Shown here: piece after piece, positions 1 through 10,984 of the stretch | Numbering within the stretch: position 1 is the first letter of the stretch | Layout of the letters: each line of letters begins with the position of its first letter | Assembly (NCBI GenBank): GCA_018417955.1 | Contig: JACTVC010000021.1 | Span: 434,001-498,000, forward strand | DNA length: 64,000 nucleotides | Origin: Laccaria trichodermophora | Taxonomy: Eukaryota > Basidiomycota > Agaricomycetes > Agaricales > Hydnangiaceae | Direction: 5' to 3' | The notes under the pieces: generated by a model | What the model was told of the DNA's origin: nothing | Database searches by the model: none | What the model saw: only the letters and a program-made list of their open reading frames with translations | Program-made: the position numbers and the translations under genes

Positions 1-1919
1 GTGTTGTGGACTTTCAGAAGGGTGAAAGGTATTCTTTCCAATCTGTCTATTGGTATTGGACTGAGACCCTACTCCAGGTAGACAAATGAACATGGATTAT
101 GCCCTTTGTGAGGCACTCAAGAACACAAAAATGGGGGACATATTGAAATGCATTGTTGTTTACGATGTGAATTGCCAATACCATAAAAACTTTCAGAAAC
201 AGGTGGAGAAGAGCCTGTATCTCGAAGTTCATCCGGGCCTTATAATCATTCCTGGAATTGGCCTTTTCCACATCCACAGACATCAGTTGATCTGTCTGGC
301 GAGGTTCTCACCCACTTTCATCGAGGGAGCGGGCCAGTTGGATGGTGAAATCCTGTGGTCTACGCTCAATCACGTTGGTCGAATCTCCTGAACAATGACT
401 CTCGCACATCAGACCGAAGTCCTCAACTTGCATATGGGGGATAACAATTGGAAAAAACTCGTGAACATGGGTAAGCTTTGACTGTCAGGATGAAACAGTT
501 CTTAATTGAATGTAGTGTCGTCGCTATGCCGGAGATGGAAAAAAGTTCAGTCCAGACTTGCAGATGCAGAGGAAGAGTTTGCAAAACTTTCAGACACCGC
601 TGGTCCTGAACAAATCCAACTTTGGAATGAACTTGCTGCGGAAGCCCAGAGGAACCGTGTTACTGACCCTGCGGCAATGGATATCTATGAGGCGGAAGCT
701 CCGAAAGGTGTGTTCTTCTTTGCCTAACCTGAATGCCCCTCATTTGCATTCATTTAACCAGTTCCAACCCAAAAGGATATTCAAGTTGTACTGATGGGAG
801 AGGAATCAACCAGAAACGAATCACTGGGGATCACTTTATGGGTTACCACTGGAATCAAATTACAGGAGGCTCAGTACGTTGCTCCCATTTCATCCATAAC
901 TCTCAGCTCATAAGAGCAGATTGGTGTTGAGCTGTTTTATCCGGATGATGGGGCATAAGCCTACGGCGGATGACAAGGTCGATCTGGCTAAACGCCGGCA
1001 GCTATTCCTCTGGCGAATCGACGCTTTTGACAGAGAAGCTTCAGAGTTGTTTCCAGGAGTGGACTTTGCAACTGAGCAGATGCAGACACCGCCCGTGGAA
1101 GACAGGTATGAGCATGAGGATGATTTAGAAATGCTACTGGCCAATCCTCCCTCATATGACACCCTGCTACCTGAATGCATGGAGATCATCCTGCCCTCGG
1201 CCTTTACCGACCTCCCAGACCAAATGGCGATCGCCCATCAGAGGGAGATACATCTCCGGATGGCACAAGCAAACAATACATTGGCAGCCATAAGATTAGA
1301 AATAGGACACAAATCATTCATCTATCGAAAAGAAATTAACGGTCAGGAAAGTAAAAAGGGAAAGACCCATGGATATGACCAAGTCAATACTGCAGATAGA
1401 AATCTGGCACACCACCTCCAGGTCTATGCACAAGCTCGATGGGCCTTGTCCGAACTGGGTGCATCCCCAGAGATTCTGAACAAGTACAAACCCATCCAAA
1501 AAAAGGATACACATACACTTCCAAACATTTCTCAGCCAAATGGTCAGGGCCATAGAAACAAGAATATTCCCTGGTTCTGGGGAATGAATATTCATGGGGA
1601 TTCTATCGAAAGCTTTCATATGGAAGAATGCAGGTGATTTTGTCAATCTCTTTTTTTACGACTAACGGATGCTCTAGTGTACCGTCTAAACTATCTCTGG
1701 GCAAAGGCAAGACAGGATAGGTGGCTCAAGGAATTCAAGCTTGTTCCCTGGGAGATGCATTGGACTATGTTGTATTTCCAGCATCGGGCCGAGATGTGGG
1801 ATGGTCTGGGGAGGGAAACTATGCTGGGAAAAGGGTGCTATGCTAGGAGACAGGTGGGAATGTGGCAGGCCTTTCAAACACAGGCCCTGGAAGACTTTCA
1901 ATGGTCCGGAGCGGTTTAA
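1..1919 (+). pseudogene. KDZ-class transposase, 3' part, degenerate (K1)
   Basis: This is the C-terminal half of a transposase of the KDZ class, which would act in the nucleus on its own element ends. The segment from 86 carries the block YDVNCQYHKN followed by HPGLIIIPGIGLFHIH and FIEGAGQLDGEI, the core region of KDZ transposases. Later pieces (about 508-707, 780-860, 921-1637, 1677-1919) read as exons separated by introns of about 50 nt and end in a Trp/Arg-rich tail (RLNYLWAKARQDRW) typical of the family. The 5' half lies outside the window. The copy is broken: TGA at 389-391 stands where the sister copy at 16.9-17.3 kb has Trp, three residues after GEIL are missing relative to that copy, and the last two pieces do not join in one frame. 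It is tail-to-tail with the next gene. Confidence 0.8.
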
Positions 1920-1999
1920 CCTCGTCTGCCCCAAGAATGTCTATCTTACGGTGGTTACGGATGATGATTTAGATCTAATTTACATAACATGTTACCTCT

Positions 2000-3393
2000 T
2001 CAAATTAACGGTTTCCATTCCCCTCCCTGTTCCAGATATATAAGTCTTTCCATCTTCTCATGTTCCCCCATTTCCAGCCAAGCCAGAAACACCTCATCCG
2101 ACATCCACAGATGTTCCTCATATCTGAGCTGATGAAGTATCCGTTCCCTCACGAAGAAGGAAAAGCAATATCGTTCTTCTGTAGACTTGGACATGCCATG
2201 CCTCATGGACTTGGATAATACTGAAAGTAGAGTCCCCAGATTGTAGTGGAATCGAATCCTGATACCTGGAAGTTCTGCCCAAAGATCTGGGTCAATTGTA
2301 CAACCGATGGTGGCAAGGAGGTCGAACATTCCCATGGGACTCTGACCATCCCTATGAAATGGTGTTTCTCTTTGGCTTATGATTGATAGGCCCGTAAAGC
2401 CACTCGCCCAGTATCGAAGTATTTAGCGTAGCCCTTCCATGTCCTGAATGGGATGGACGGGTGAAGGAGGCCTTCCGTCCGGATTTACAGAGCCTGTATT
2501 GGCAGCCCGGATAAAGGCAGCCTGCATAATACAATATTGCGCTGGATGCAAGACACTCATTACTCCACCCATTAGAGCTTGAAAGTCTATAATATCGCGG
2601 AGAAACCATAGACCTCCCCCAAAACCGTCCTTCAAGGTGGATGATGCCTGCAATGGTGTCCCATCGTACTGGCCACCCATCAGCACATGCACAAGAACAA
2701 ATGGTAAACCATACCTCATGCCTGGCCCCAGTCCACAGGGGCGTAAGATTTACATTTCCTGCGGGTATCTCTGATGGTTCAGGAGTTTGAAAGTAAGCAG
2801 GGTTGTTGTGCCATCCACCTCTGGCCCAAGGCGGACTACTCTTCAAGTACGGTCGAAGATGAGCCAAGGCGCATATGAGACGATTCTAATAAATTGAAGG
2901 TAAATTGGGTTGGAGAATCACAGCATAGTCCAGCTCACCTGGATGGTTTCAGAGATCGCCTCAGGCAAATACCATGCTAGAGTTAAACCCTGGGAATCCA
3001 GAATTCTTAGGGGTCTTCCTTCCAGAACCTCCTGTTCGCAGGGATATGCAGGTGGAAACTTCTTCATCAATTCGTTCTCCAAAGCCTCATTCATGCCTGT
3101 GGGAGGGATGGGTATTCTGATGACTAATGATAACTTTGACAAATACCTGTGGGTCGCGATCCCAACTCCCGAACGAACTCCTCAATTTCCCACTCCACTT
3201 GAATAGGCTTTGACATCCATGCTTCTGTTATCACGGAGATCGCCTGTTCACATGCTGTCACAAGATCCTCACCCAATTCCTTGGGTGGAAAGTCATTGGG
3301 ACCTTCCTGCAGGATGTTGTACCAGAGTCGCCTGGACATATAGAGGGCAACGTCGTCCGTAAGAGCCTGTAGGGCAGTCAAATCACTGGTCAT
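2000..3393 (-). pseudogene. Unrecognised KDZ-neighbour gene, copy 1
   Basis: The function is not recognised. The start is the ATG at 3393, opening MTSDLTALQALTDDVALYMS. Four or five exons can be followed: 3393 to about 3150, about 3134-2940, about 2880-2730, about 2680-2420, and 2340 to the TGA at 2000-2002. Conserved blocks shared with the copy at 5.5-7.0 kb include QVEWEIEEF, LAWYLPEAISE, LRPYLKSSPP, GNVNLTPLWTGARHE, VLHPAQYCIMQAAF and ELPGIRIRFHYNLGT. No signal peptide, membrane segment or catalytic motif is evident. The first intron is only about 23 nt, against about 50 nt in the other copy, which suggests an internal deletion. It is convergent with the KDZ transposase, so it is probably a transposon-carried accessory gene (inference). 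Confidence 0.6.
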
Positions 3394-3528
3394 GATGTCC
3401 CAAAATTATTATTATTTCCAGATCCTTATATACCAATTGGCCTCGTGTCATCCTCATGTTTAATTAGACCACTTTAAACTTGACCTTCTATGATGCATAA
3501 AAGATGTAATGGAACATGCCTTGCAACA

Positions 3529-3611
3529 TCACTGTGACTGAATGGTTAAATGCAAATGCTACCAGCGTTAGTGTTATGGTCAGGTCCAGGGTTCGAATCC
3601 CACATGGTGAC
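3529..3611 (+). ncRNA. tRNA-like sequence with A and B boxes
   Basis: GGTTCGAATCC is a perfect pol III B box, and TGACTGAATGGTTA fits an A box about 50 nt upstream. Seven acceptor pairs can be drawn between TCACTGT and ATGGTGA, two of them G-T wobbles. The T stem is poor (three pairs), so this is more likely a tRNA-derived SINE head or tRNA pseudogene than a working tRNA. It sits immediately upstream of the 349-bp tandem repeat. The 135 bases before it hold no gene. Confidence 0.5.
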
Positions 3612-3649
3612 GTCCAATATTCATATTTGTCGTTTTTTGCCCTGACGTG

Positions 3650-4660
3650 AGTCACTAAGCCACGAGGTGATCCACGAGCATGGGCAGCCTGCAGGTGTAA
3701 TGGAACAAGAGCTGGTCCACAGATGTAAATACAGAATTGCTGGTCCATGGGTGTAAAGGAGCAACAGCTGGTCTGTGAATGTAAAGGCACAATTGTTGGT
3801 CCATTTTGCAGGCCAGCTGCAAACGCGGCCCACAGGTGGGGGGTTGATGGAAGAGGGCCCATTGTTCAAGGACCAGCAGGTGGTCCTTGGGTGTCCACAG
3901 ATGTAACAGAGCGGTAGGTAATCCGTCAGTCTGTGGATAAAAGAATTGCTGGTCCGCAGGGGTAACAGAACAAGAGCAGGTCTGCAGATGAGAGCGCAGC
4001 CTGCGGGTGTAAAAGAGCAGGTCCACGGATGAGAGCACAGCCCGCGGGTGTAATGGAACAAGAGCTCGTCCGTGGATGTAACGGCACAATTGCTGGTCCA
4101 TGGGTGTAACAGAATAACGGTCTGTGAATGTAAAGGCACAATTGTTGGTCCATTTTGCAGGCCAGCTGCAAACATGGCCCACAGGTGGGGGGCTGATGGA
4201 AGAGGGCCCATTGTTCAAGGACCAGCAGGTGGTCCTTGGGTGTCCACAGATGTAATGGAGCAGTAGGTAATCTGTCGGTCTGCGGATAAAAGAATTGCTG
4301 GTCCGCAGGGGTAACAGAACAAGAGCAGGTCCGCAGATGAGAGCACAGCCCGCGGGTGTAAAAGAGCAGGTCTGCGGATGAGAGCGCAGCCCGTGGGTGT
4401 AATGGAACAAGAGCTCGTCCGTGGATGTAACGGCACAATTGCTGGTCCATGGGTGTAACAGAATAACGGTCTGTGAATGTAAAGGCACAATTGTTGGTCC
4501 ATTTTGCAGGCCAGCTGCAAACACGGCCCACAGGTGGGGGGCTGATGGAAGAGGGCCCATTGTTCAAGGACCAGCAGGTGGTCCTTGGGTGTCCGCAGAT
4601 GTAATGGAGTGGTAGGTAATCCGTTGGTCTGCAGATAAAAGAATTGCTGGTCTGCCAGGG
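3650..4660. repeat. 349-bp tandem repeat, about 2.8 copies
   Basis: GGCCAGCTGC recurs at 3811, 4160 and 4509, exactly 349 bp apart, and the flanking sequence repeats with few changes. Each unit contains smaller degenerate repeats of the type GGTCCGCGGATGAGAGC and GTAATGGAACAAGAGC. The long open frames on the - strand here are products of the repeat, not genes. Confidence 0.9.
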
Positions 4661-4702
4661 CATTCAGTAGCTGCGCTATGGAACCATAGAAGTACAACAT
4701 GG

Positions 4703-5110
4703 ACAATTGTCCTATGGGTCACAGAGCTACCCAAATGGGCCCAATGCTCTGGATGTCACTATGGGGCCATGTGTGGGCCCAGTTCCATAAAGACACTTAA
4801 AGGTAAATGTTGGGCCCAAATGTGCAGCCAAACCAGACACTGCCAAATAGCCATTTGGCCCAATTATGGTCATTTGAGTGGTTTCACTTAGACTAAGGAT
4901 AGTTGTTGGGCCCAATATCAAGAATCCCAATGGCTATATGTTGGGCCCAATGCAGGTCAGGATAGGTTATGGGCCCAATGTTGGGGGCCAATTCAATTTC
5001 TGTCACTAATGGCTATATATTGGGCCCAATGGTCAAAGCAGTAAGTTATGGTGCCTATGTTGAGCCAACAAATATGAACCTCTATAGTTTTATGATGGGC
5101 CCAAGGGCTT
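4703..5110. repeat. Array of TTGGGCCCAA palindromes, end of a mobile element
   Basis: About eight copies of the dyad TTGGGCCCAA or close variants occur in 400 bp. The outer border (TCCTATGGGTCACAGAGC, then CTACCCAAATGGGCCCAAT) recurs inverted at 47985-48040, so it looks like the terminus of a dispersed family ('C'). No coding sequence is visible. Confidence 0.7.
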
Positions 5111-5164
5111 GGGAATGCCAACGATTTTACCAGGAATTTTTCACCAAGAGTTCAGGGTATTTCA

Positions 5165-5400
5165 AGCAGGAATCATGGGGTTTGGTGGAACTGCGGGGTT
5201 TAGCGGAACTTTCAGGGGTGTCGGAACTTGCGGAGTTTAGCGGAACTTTCAGGGGTGTCGGAACTTTCGGGGTTTGGCAGCACTTCCGGGTGTGCCAAAC
5301 CTTCTGGATTTGGCGGGACCTCCAGGGTTTGGCAGGAGCTTTGGGATTGTTTGGGGTTCAAAAAAATTTGTGGGGCATAGCGGAACCTTTGGGGGTTTAA
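5165..5400. repeat. Degenerate short tandem repeat
   Basis: Repeats of about 20-40 bp built on TTTAGCGGAACTTTCAGG and TTTGGCAGGA. A dyad at its right edge pairs TTTGGGGGTTTAA with TTTAACCCCAAAG. The open frames here are repeat products. Confidence 0.6.
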
Positions 5401-5539
5401 CATGGGGGTATTTAACCCCAAAGTCCTCTTGCGGGACTTACATTTGGAGCTCAATATTTATACGCGGGGCTCCCACGATGAAAGATTTATGGGAGTGCTG
5501 GTAATATTATTCCAACAGTTCCTTAGTTTCGGGACTCCC

Positions 5540-6960
5540 ATGGCAAACATGGCTTGCACGGACTTCCTGGGGGTTTTACATTTGAGTAATACAACTGCTG
5601 TCCAGGCTCTCACAGATGACGTCAGAATTTATATTTCAGGACGTCTTCAATACATCCTACTACAGAAGGGTGGAAACGACTTTCCCCTGAAGGAATTCTT
5701 TGAGAGTCTGGTCACCAATTGCGAACAAGTGATTTCTGTGATTGTCGAGGCTTGGAGGTCGTCTCCGATTCAAGTAGAGTGGGACATTGAGGAATACATA
5801 AAGGATGTTGGGGTACGACCCACCGGTATTTGTTTTCATTCTGGATCGTTTGTTTTTCGTTGATGAAAATGTCAGGAATGGTTATGTTAATGGAGGAAGC
5901 ATTGCTTTGGAGATATCCCCCCACCTTTTCACCGGAGGATGAAGTGGTTGAAAGCAAACTGGTGATTGTGTGCAATGTCTGGGGAAGTCATCTTGCTTGG
6001 TATTTACCCGGGGCAATGTCGGAAGCACTTCAGGCAGGTTGGAATCATAAACCCTTTGTGCATCCTAACATTGGCTTATCAGAATCGGGTTTTGTTTGCT
6101 TTGGAGTCCCTTCGGCCCTACTTTGCCTCATCACCCCCTGTCTCTGGGAAATCTTGGAGAAACGACAAAGCCTACTTCCAGGGTTCTGATGCCTCGGTAT
6201 TTCCGCCAGGAATTGTAAATCTGGCTCCATTGTGGACGCTGGCTGGACATGAAGTTCTTTGTTGTTCTTTTATGCCATTCCAAAGCTTATTTGTTTTTAG
6301 TACGACGGGACTTCCCTGGGAGCTTCTGTGGCCTTGAAGAAGAACTCTGCAGGGTCGAAGTGTTTCCTCTGAGATATCCTCGAGTTCCAGGCCCTGATTG
6401 GTGGAATCATTTTCGTCTTACACCCTGCGCAGTACGCGATAATGCGAGGTGCACTGGTCCAAGCAGCAAGTCCCAGTCTACAAATTGCCCCAGGTGAAAC
6501 AATTGAAGATTGGGAGTTGTATCGGGAGATCATCGGTACTTGGGCCAGCGGTTTTACTGGTTTGTCAATAATCAGTCAAAGGGAAACCCCGTTCCATCAT
6601 GACGGAAGGTCTCCACCCACTATGTTCAATGTACTTGCAACATTTGGTAAAGTGGTGGACCCAGACATTCGAGCAGAACTCCCAGGCATTGGCATTCGAT
6701 TTCATTATAATCCCGGAACCATTCTCGCAGTTCTGTCAAAAGCAATCAGACATGGGGTGTCTATTTCCAAGGAGCCCTGATGGTGCTTTGCCTTTTTCGT
6801 CTGCGACCGTATTCTGGATCAGTTGGGGTGCCGGGATGAGCAGCCATGGGTGGGAGATGAGCTTTTCATGGCATGGCTGGAGTTGGAGGAATTTCAGAAG
6901 GTTCGGAGACTTATCGACATTGAACGGGGAAAGTCCTGGGAGCCAATTGGAGTTTTATGA
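5540..6960 (+). pseudogene. Unrecognised KDZ-neighbour gene, copy 2
   Basis: Diverged homologue of the gene at 2000-3393 in the opposite orientation. The ATG at 5540 (MANMACTDFLGV) is chosen because homology begins soon after (AVQALTDDVRIYISGRLQY). Following blocks match copy 1 in order: QVEWDIEEYIKD, LAWYLPGAMSEALQ, LESLRPYFASSPP, GIVNLAPLWTLAGHE, VLHPAQYAIMRGALVQAA, ELPGIGIRFHYNPGT. A first intron of about 50 nt runs from GTATTTG to CAG near 5870. The frame is lost around 6340-6430 and 6770-6850, so the copy is probably dead. It is tail-to-tail with the gene at 7038-8244, perhaps reflecting the gene order of the parent element. Confidence 0.6.
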
Positions 6961-7037
6961 GCCCATGCATTGTATTTCAAGAGGACTCTGGGCATTCATT
7001 CCTTTCAACAGAAAACTATTTAGACATTTTGCAAAAG

Positions 7038-8244
7038 CTAGGTAGATGGTCGGATATCAAGGTCCTTGACACTTGTTGTAAGATCAAGTGAGAAGTCCAG
7101 GATTGCGGTAATACCCGGCCTTGTTTGCCATCTCGGGATAGGCTTTTGTGGGCGGGACTCAGTGGATGTTCCAGGAGTAGGGGTTGCAGCTCCTTTCTGC
7201 TCCAAGGCAGCAGTGTCGTCCAGCCTCAGCTTCTCTGCGAGTTTATCAAGTGCCTGGCATTCCCACTCTCCTCGGTATTCCTTTTCCATCGCCCCAATCG
7301 CTATCGAAGACTCCTCAAGCTTGCCCTCAAGTTCCTCCCCTTTGAGGTACTCACGTTCAATTTCCTGGTCCAGGACCGCAGTACCTCGGACAATTGAATC
7401 CCACACCTCCTCAAGTCAAGCCAGCACCATTTCATCACTGGGAAGCGGGATAAAATATTCGTTGGGTAATTTGTATATGCCGTTTAACTGTTTCGTTCAT
7501 TGAGATTGAAAAAGTACGCAATGTTTCAAAGAAGCACGGACCAATGTGTTATGACAAACAAGCGCCTTCTTTCGAAACTCTTCCAGCGACAGGCCTTTCC
7601 CTACAATGATGGTCCAATCCTCCACATTCCACCAATCATTGATATAGAGGGGTATGGTTCTGTCAGGTGCGGTGGATGGGCAACGATAGGCATTGTGGAC
7701 CGGACCTCGGCATTTAATTGCTTCAGTGAGATACGACGGAAGGTCAAATTGAAAGCCCTTGATCGATTCATGACCGAAGATTTTCATGAAGTCGTCCTTT
7801 TCTACGTAAAAAAATGGACCTAGCATGTTTGAAATCAGATGCACATATGATTTCCCGGCAGAACATCGCCAGCCATGCCTTTTCTTGGACATCCGTCAGA
7901 TTTTCCCGAGTGCTTAAAGCCCGATTCGCATCCTGCCATCGTGAGCTCATCATATAAATGAACTCCTGCATCGGAATGGTTTCACATATGTCTTTGAGTT
8001 GCTTGGGGGAGAACATCATGATTCAGAGAGATGAAGATTAAATGAATCAGCAGACTATCCTAGACAAAGGAATACACAAAGGTAAACAATGTGGATCTAT
8101 AGTGCTCTGGATCACTGGAAGTCCGTCAGTGCCTGGGTCTGGAATCCCTGCCACATTGCTGACTGCCTCCGGGGATAGCATTCCTTGCCCAGACTGGTAT
8201 TCATCGCCATCCGATCCCATTGGAGATGGATTTCTGGAGTCCAA
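7038..8244 (-). pseudogene. Unrecognised accessory gene 2, frameshifted and 5'-truncated
   Basis: The function is not recognised. The N-terminal exon (about 8244-8110, ending PGTDGLPVIQ) is followed by an intron, then an exon from about 8020 (FSPKQLKDICETIPMQEFIY). At a T-run near 7810 the reading switches frame to YVEKDDFMKIFGHESIKG, then CPSTAPDRTIPLYINDWWN, indicating a one-base indel. The 3' part (about 7406-7038) is helical and acidic (EREYLKGEELEGKLEES). The 5' side abuts the GGAGTCC-rich end of the putative element at 8.2-16.9 kb, so that element probably cut this gene. No enzyme motif is visible. Confidence 0.5.
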
Positions 8245-8360
8245 ATGGAGTCCAACTATAATACAACCAAATGTCTATATTTCTGGATCATCCAGCTGGA
8301 GTCCATTCGGAGTCTGCATAGACTCCGGATGGACTCCAGCTGGATGATAGATGGACTGCA
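8220..8360. repeat. Subterminal GGAGTCC array with a 60-nt hairpin
   Basis: At 8288-8347, TCATCCAGCTGGAGTCCAT pairs perfectly with its complement over 19 bp. The 22-nt interior folds again (CGGAGTC with GACTCCG). Adjacent GGAGTCCAAATGGAGTCC repeats match the array at 16640-16880. It is read as the left subterminal region of the large KDZ element; a clear terminal GAGGACTTTAC is not seen on this side. Confidence 0.6.
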
Positions 8361-8443
8361 CTCATTTTAGACTGTCTCAAGGAAATGTTGTAAAAAATAT
8401 TCTTATTGATCAACAAAGTTTTGAAAAAACATAATATACCACT

Positions 8444-10923
8444 TTAGTCATCATCTTCCACATTCCAATGTCTCTCTATAATAGCTTCTCCACTGTCATC
8501 ATCTTCATCATCATTGATTTCAATTATTTGGTGAGGCTCTTCCTTCTGTCCTTGCCTTTGAATAACATGCTGAGTGTGATAAAAAAGCATGGTATGCAAG
8601 AACCAATCAAAATTTCCAGTTTTCATTCGTTTGAGAATGGACTCAAATCCTCCAAGCTAAGAATTTAATTGTTCACATGCCTGTAATTGAGTCAGTCAAA
8701 TCAGATCAAACTGAATGAAAATGCATAATATACCTGTGTATTAAATGCCCGTTGAAGATATGGTCTTCCATTTTTATCATGAGCAACTTTAACCAGATTT
8801 GGAGCAGAACCATTTAATGGGCCAGGATTACACCATTTGCGGCACAAGTAATCCAATGTACGATGATTGATATAATGATAAGAGTCAACAATAAAACGTG
8901 TGGTTTTCTTCCATCTATCCCAGCTTCCATTTGCAATGGCTGTTCTAAGTACTCGACAAGCTTTATCAATGCAAATGTAGTGTGGTTGAGATTCCTCAGT
9001 AGGATATATCTTCTCTAACCAATTAAGAATGTTGGTTGGAGACTCAGATCTGTCAAATTTAACCCATGCAATTACAACACCACATGGTGCTGTAATTGTT
9101 TCAACACAATAGAATCTGGCTGCTCCAAAATAATTGTGTTGTGGAATTGTAACATCCTCATCATCATCATGGGGCTGAACAGTTCTGTGGAGACCAGGTT
9201 CCCAAGCATTTCTCTCTTCTGGTCTTTGTAACATCCTTTTTACTCCAAGCAAGCTTGAACGACTGTGGTCAAGTTTGTATTTCTTCCATTCTGTTTGGTG
9301 AGAGTGGCATGCCAGCGTATTCTCAACTCTATCTCGAGGACAGTCACAGATACGGCATTTATTCCCATATTGTCTTTCATGTTCTTCACAAAATGCCCCT
9401 CCTCTTGTATTTTGTAAGTCTTTAATGCATCCTTCTGCTGCACAGTGCTTTAAAAAAGTTAGCATCCAGTTTCTAGAAGGCCAATTAAGTTTAATTACCT
9501 GAGGGCCCATAACAACACCATCCATTACAATCATTGAACAATCAGCATCTTCATCACTGACATCCATAGCATTGGGATCAGCATGATTAAGAATGTTTGC
9601 TCTTGATTGGGCTGTTTGTCTCTCTCTTGTAGTCTCTTGTGCAGATAAATTTGCATATTCTCCTGTTAAAACAGGTACAGTAGAATTTTCATCTGCTCCT
9701 ATCACTGCTGCAGGGTCTTCATTGGCCATAAAATCTGCAGTGGCTTTATATGGTTGACAGCACTTAGAACATGAATGTTCTTTTCCTGGCTCTATTATCC
9801 CTCCATTTCCTAATTTCTTAAATGCCTCCTCAGTAACTTCTTCAATGTTCAAGTTTTCAGGCAACTCCAAATTACAGTTATTCACACTTGCAATTGTTCT
9901 AATTGATTCCTGAACAAATGCCTGCCAAACATGACACCGAGTCACTTTGACTTTGGAATCAGTAACTGAAGCACAATCATTCCAATACTGCGTATATGAA
10001 GAGGCTGATGCATGGAAATTATACATTCCACTAAGAACAGAATGTGTAAAATTTCTGTCAACCCAAGTAGACTGTCCTATCTTTAGGAATCGTGCAGAGT
10101 TCAGATAGCATTTGGTCCAAGAACCATAGTTGTCTTTGAAGCGCTCATGATCTGCATAATAGGTAGCACCACATTGCATACATTTGCCTGTTAGAATAGG
10201 AACATCCTCATAAGGAATATTGTCTTTGATTAAAGTAACCAATGGAATATCTCTTGGTCTGGTTATTTGCAAAAGGGCTCGAGAAGCACACTGTTGATCA
10301 ACACAAGTAATGCTATCAGGACAAATGGCATGAACTGCTTGAATTGCAATATAGGAAACTGGCCGCAATCTCTCTTTGAACTTTCCCTGATGGTCATATG
10401 GGGTTAGATTCAATAAATTTGCAAATGCATCAAGTTTGATAGACAATTTTGTGACTTGGTGATTCTGCTTTGGCCGATATTCTCCAGGACGAAACACTGT
10501 TTTAATATCATCCTTCAATTGGTGCACTATAGCACGTGACAAAGAATGAATCCATCCAGAAGCTACAGTTTTATTTTCACCCTCAGCTGGATGCTGTTGA
10601 CAGGCATGTAGACTGAGCAATTCAGGATTTTCAGTCATTGTAAACAAGAGAAGAAGCACTGTGGCTAATGAGATAGTTGGACCAAATGTTTGTTCCACAA
10701 ATGCACTGAAAGCTTTAAATGGCAGATTGGGAAATGGCTGGGTTTTTGGAGCTGCAGAGACCAAAGGTACAAAGGCAAGAATAACACACAGCCTTGTCAA
10801 GAATGAGAAAGCAGTTACAGGGAAAGTAAGGCATATCAAAGCAGAGAACAAAGTGCATATAATGCTGAAACCAAGGGAGCCAAGAAACACTGCAAATCTG
10901 TAAAACAAAGGAAAACAGTTCAC
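8444..10923 (-). CDS. KDZ-type transposase with CxC5/CxC6 cysteine clusters
   Basis: Likely transposase of a KDZ-class DNA transposon. An N-terminal helical region (FVEQTFGPTISLATVLLLLF) is followed by a first cysteine cluster resembling CxC5 (CPDSITCVDQQC, then GKCMQCGATYY), a middle CSKCC motif, a second cluster resembling CxC6 (CAAEGC, CEEHERQYGNKCRICDC), and a C-terminal region with FYCVETITAPCGVVIAWVKF, HYICIDKACRVLR and FIVDSYHYINH, probably the RNase H-fold catalytic part. The coding frame is open from 10923 to 8734. An intron at 8681-8733 then joins the last exon, ending TAA at 8444-8446. TAG at 8657-8659 interrupts that exon unless splicing uses the nearby CTTAG acceptor, which keeps frame. 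The first 30 codons (MNCFPLFYRF) may be intronic, so the start is uncertain. Confidence 0.75.
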
Positions 10924-10984
10924 AACTGAGCTACAAGTACAAAAAACATGAGTAACTTTGAATAGAAAGAAAAGAGAAAAAAAT

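Noticed and set aside
3621..4706. Several long overlapping open frames on the - strand rich in Cys/His/Pro
   Set aside because: They are frames through the 349-bp tandem repeat, shift register between units and have no start or splice context.
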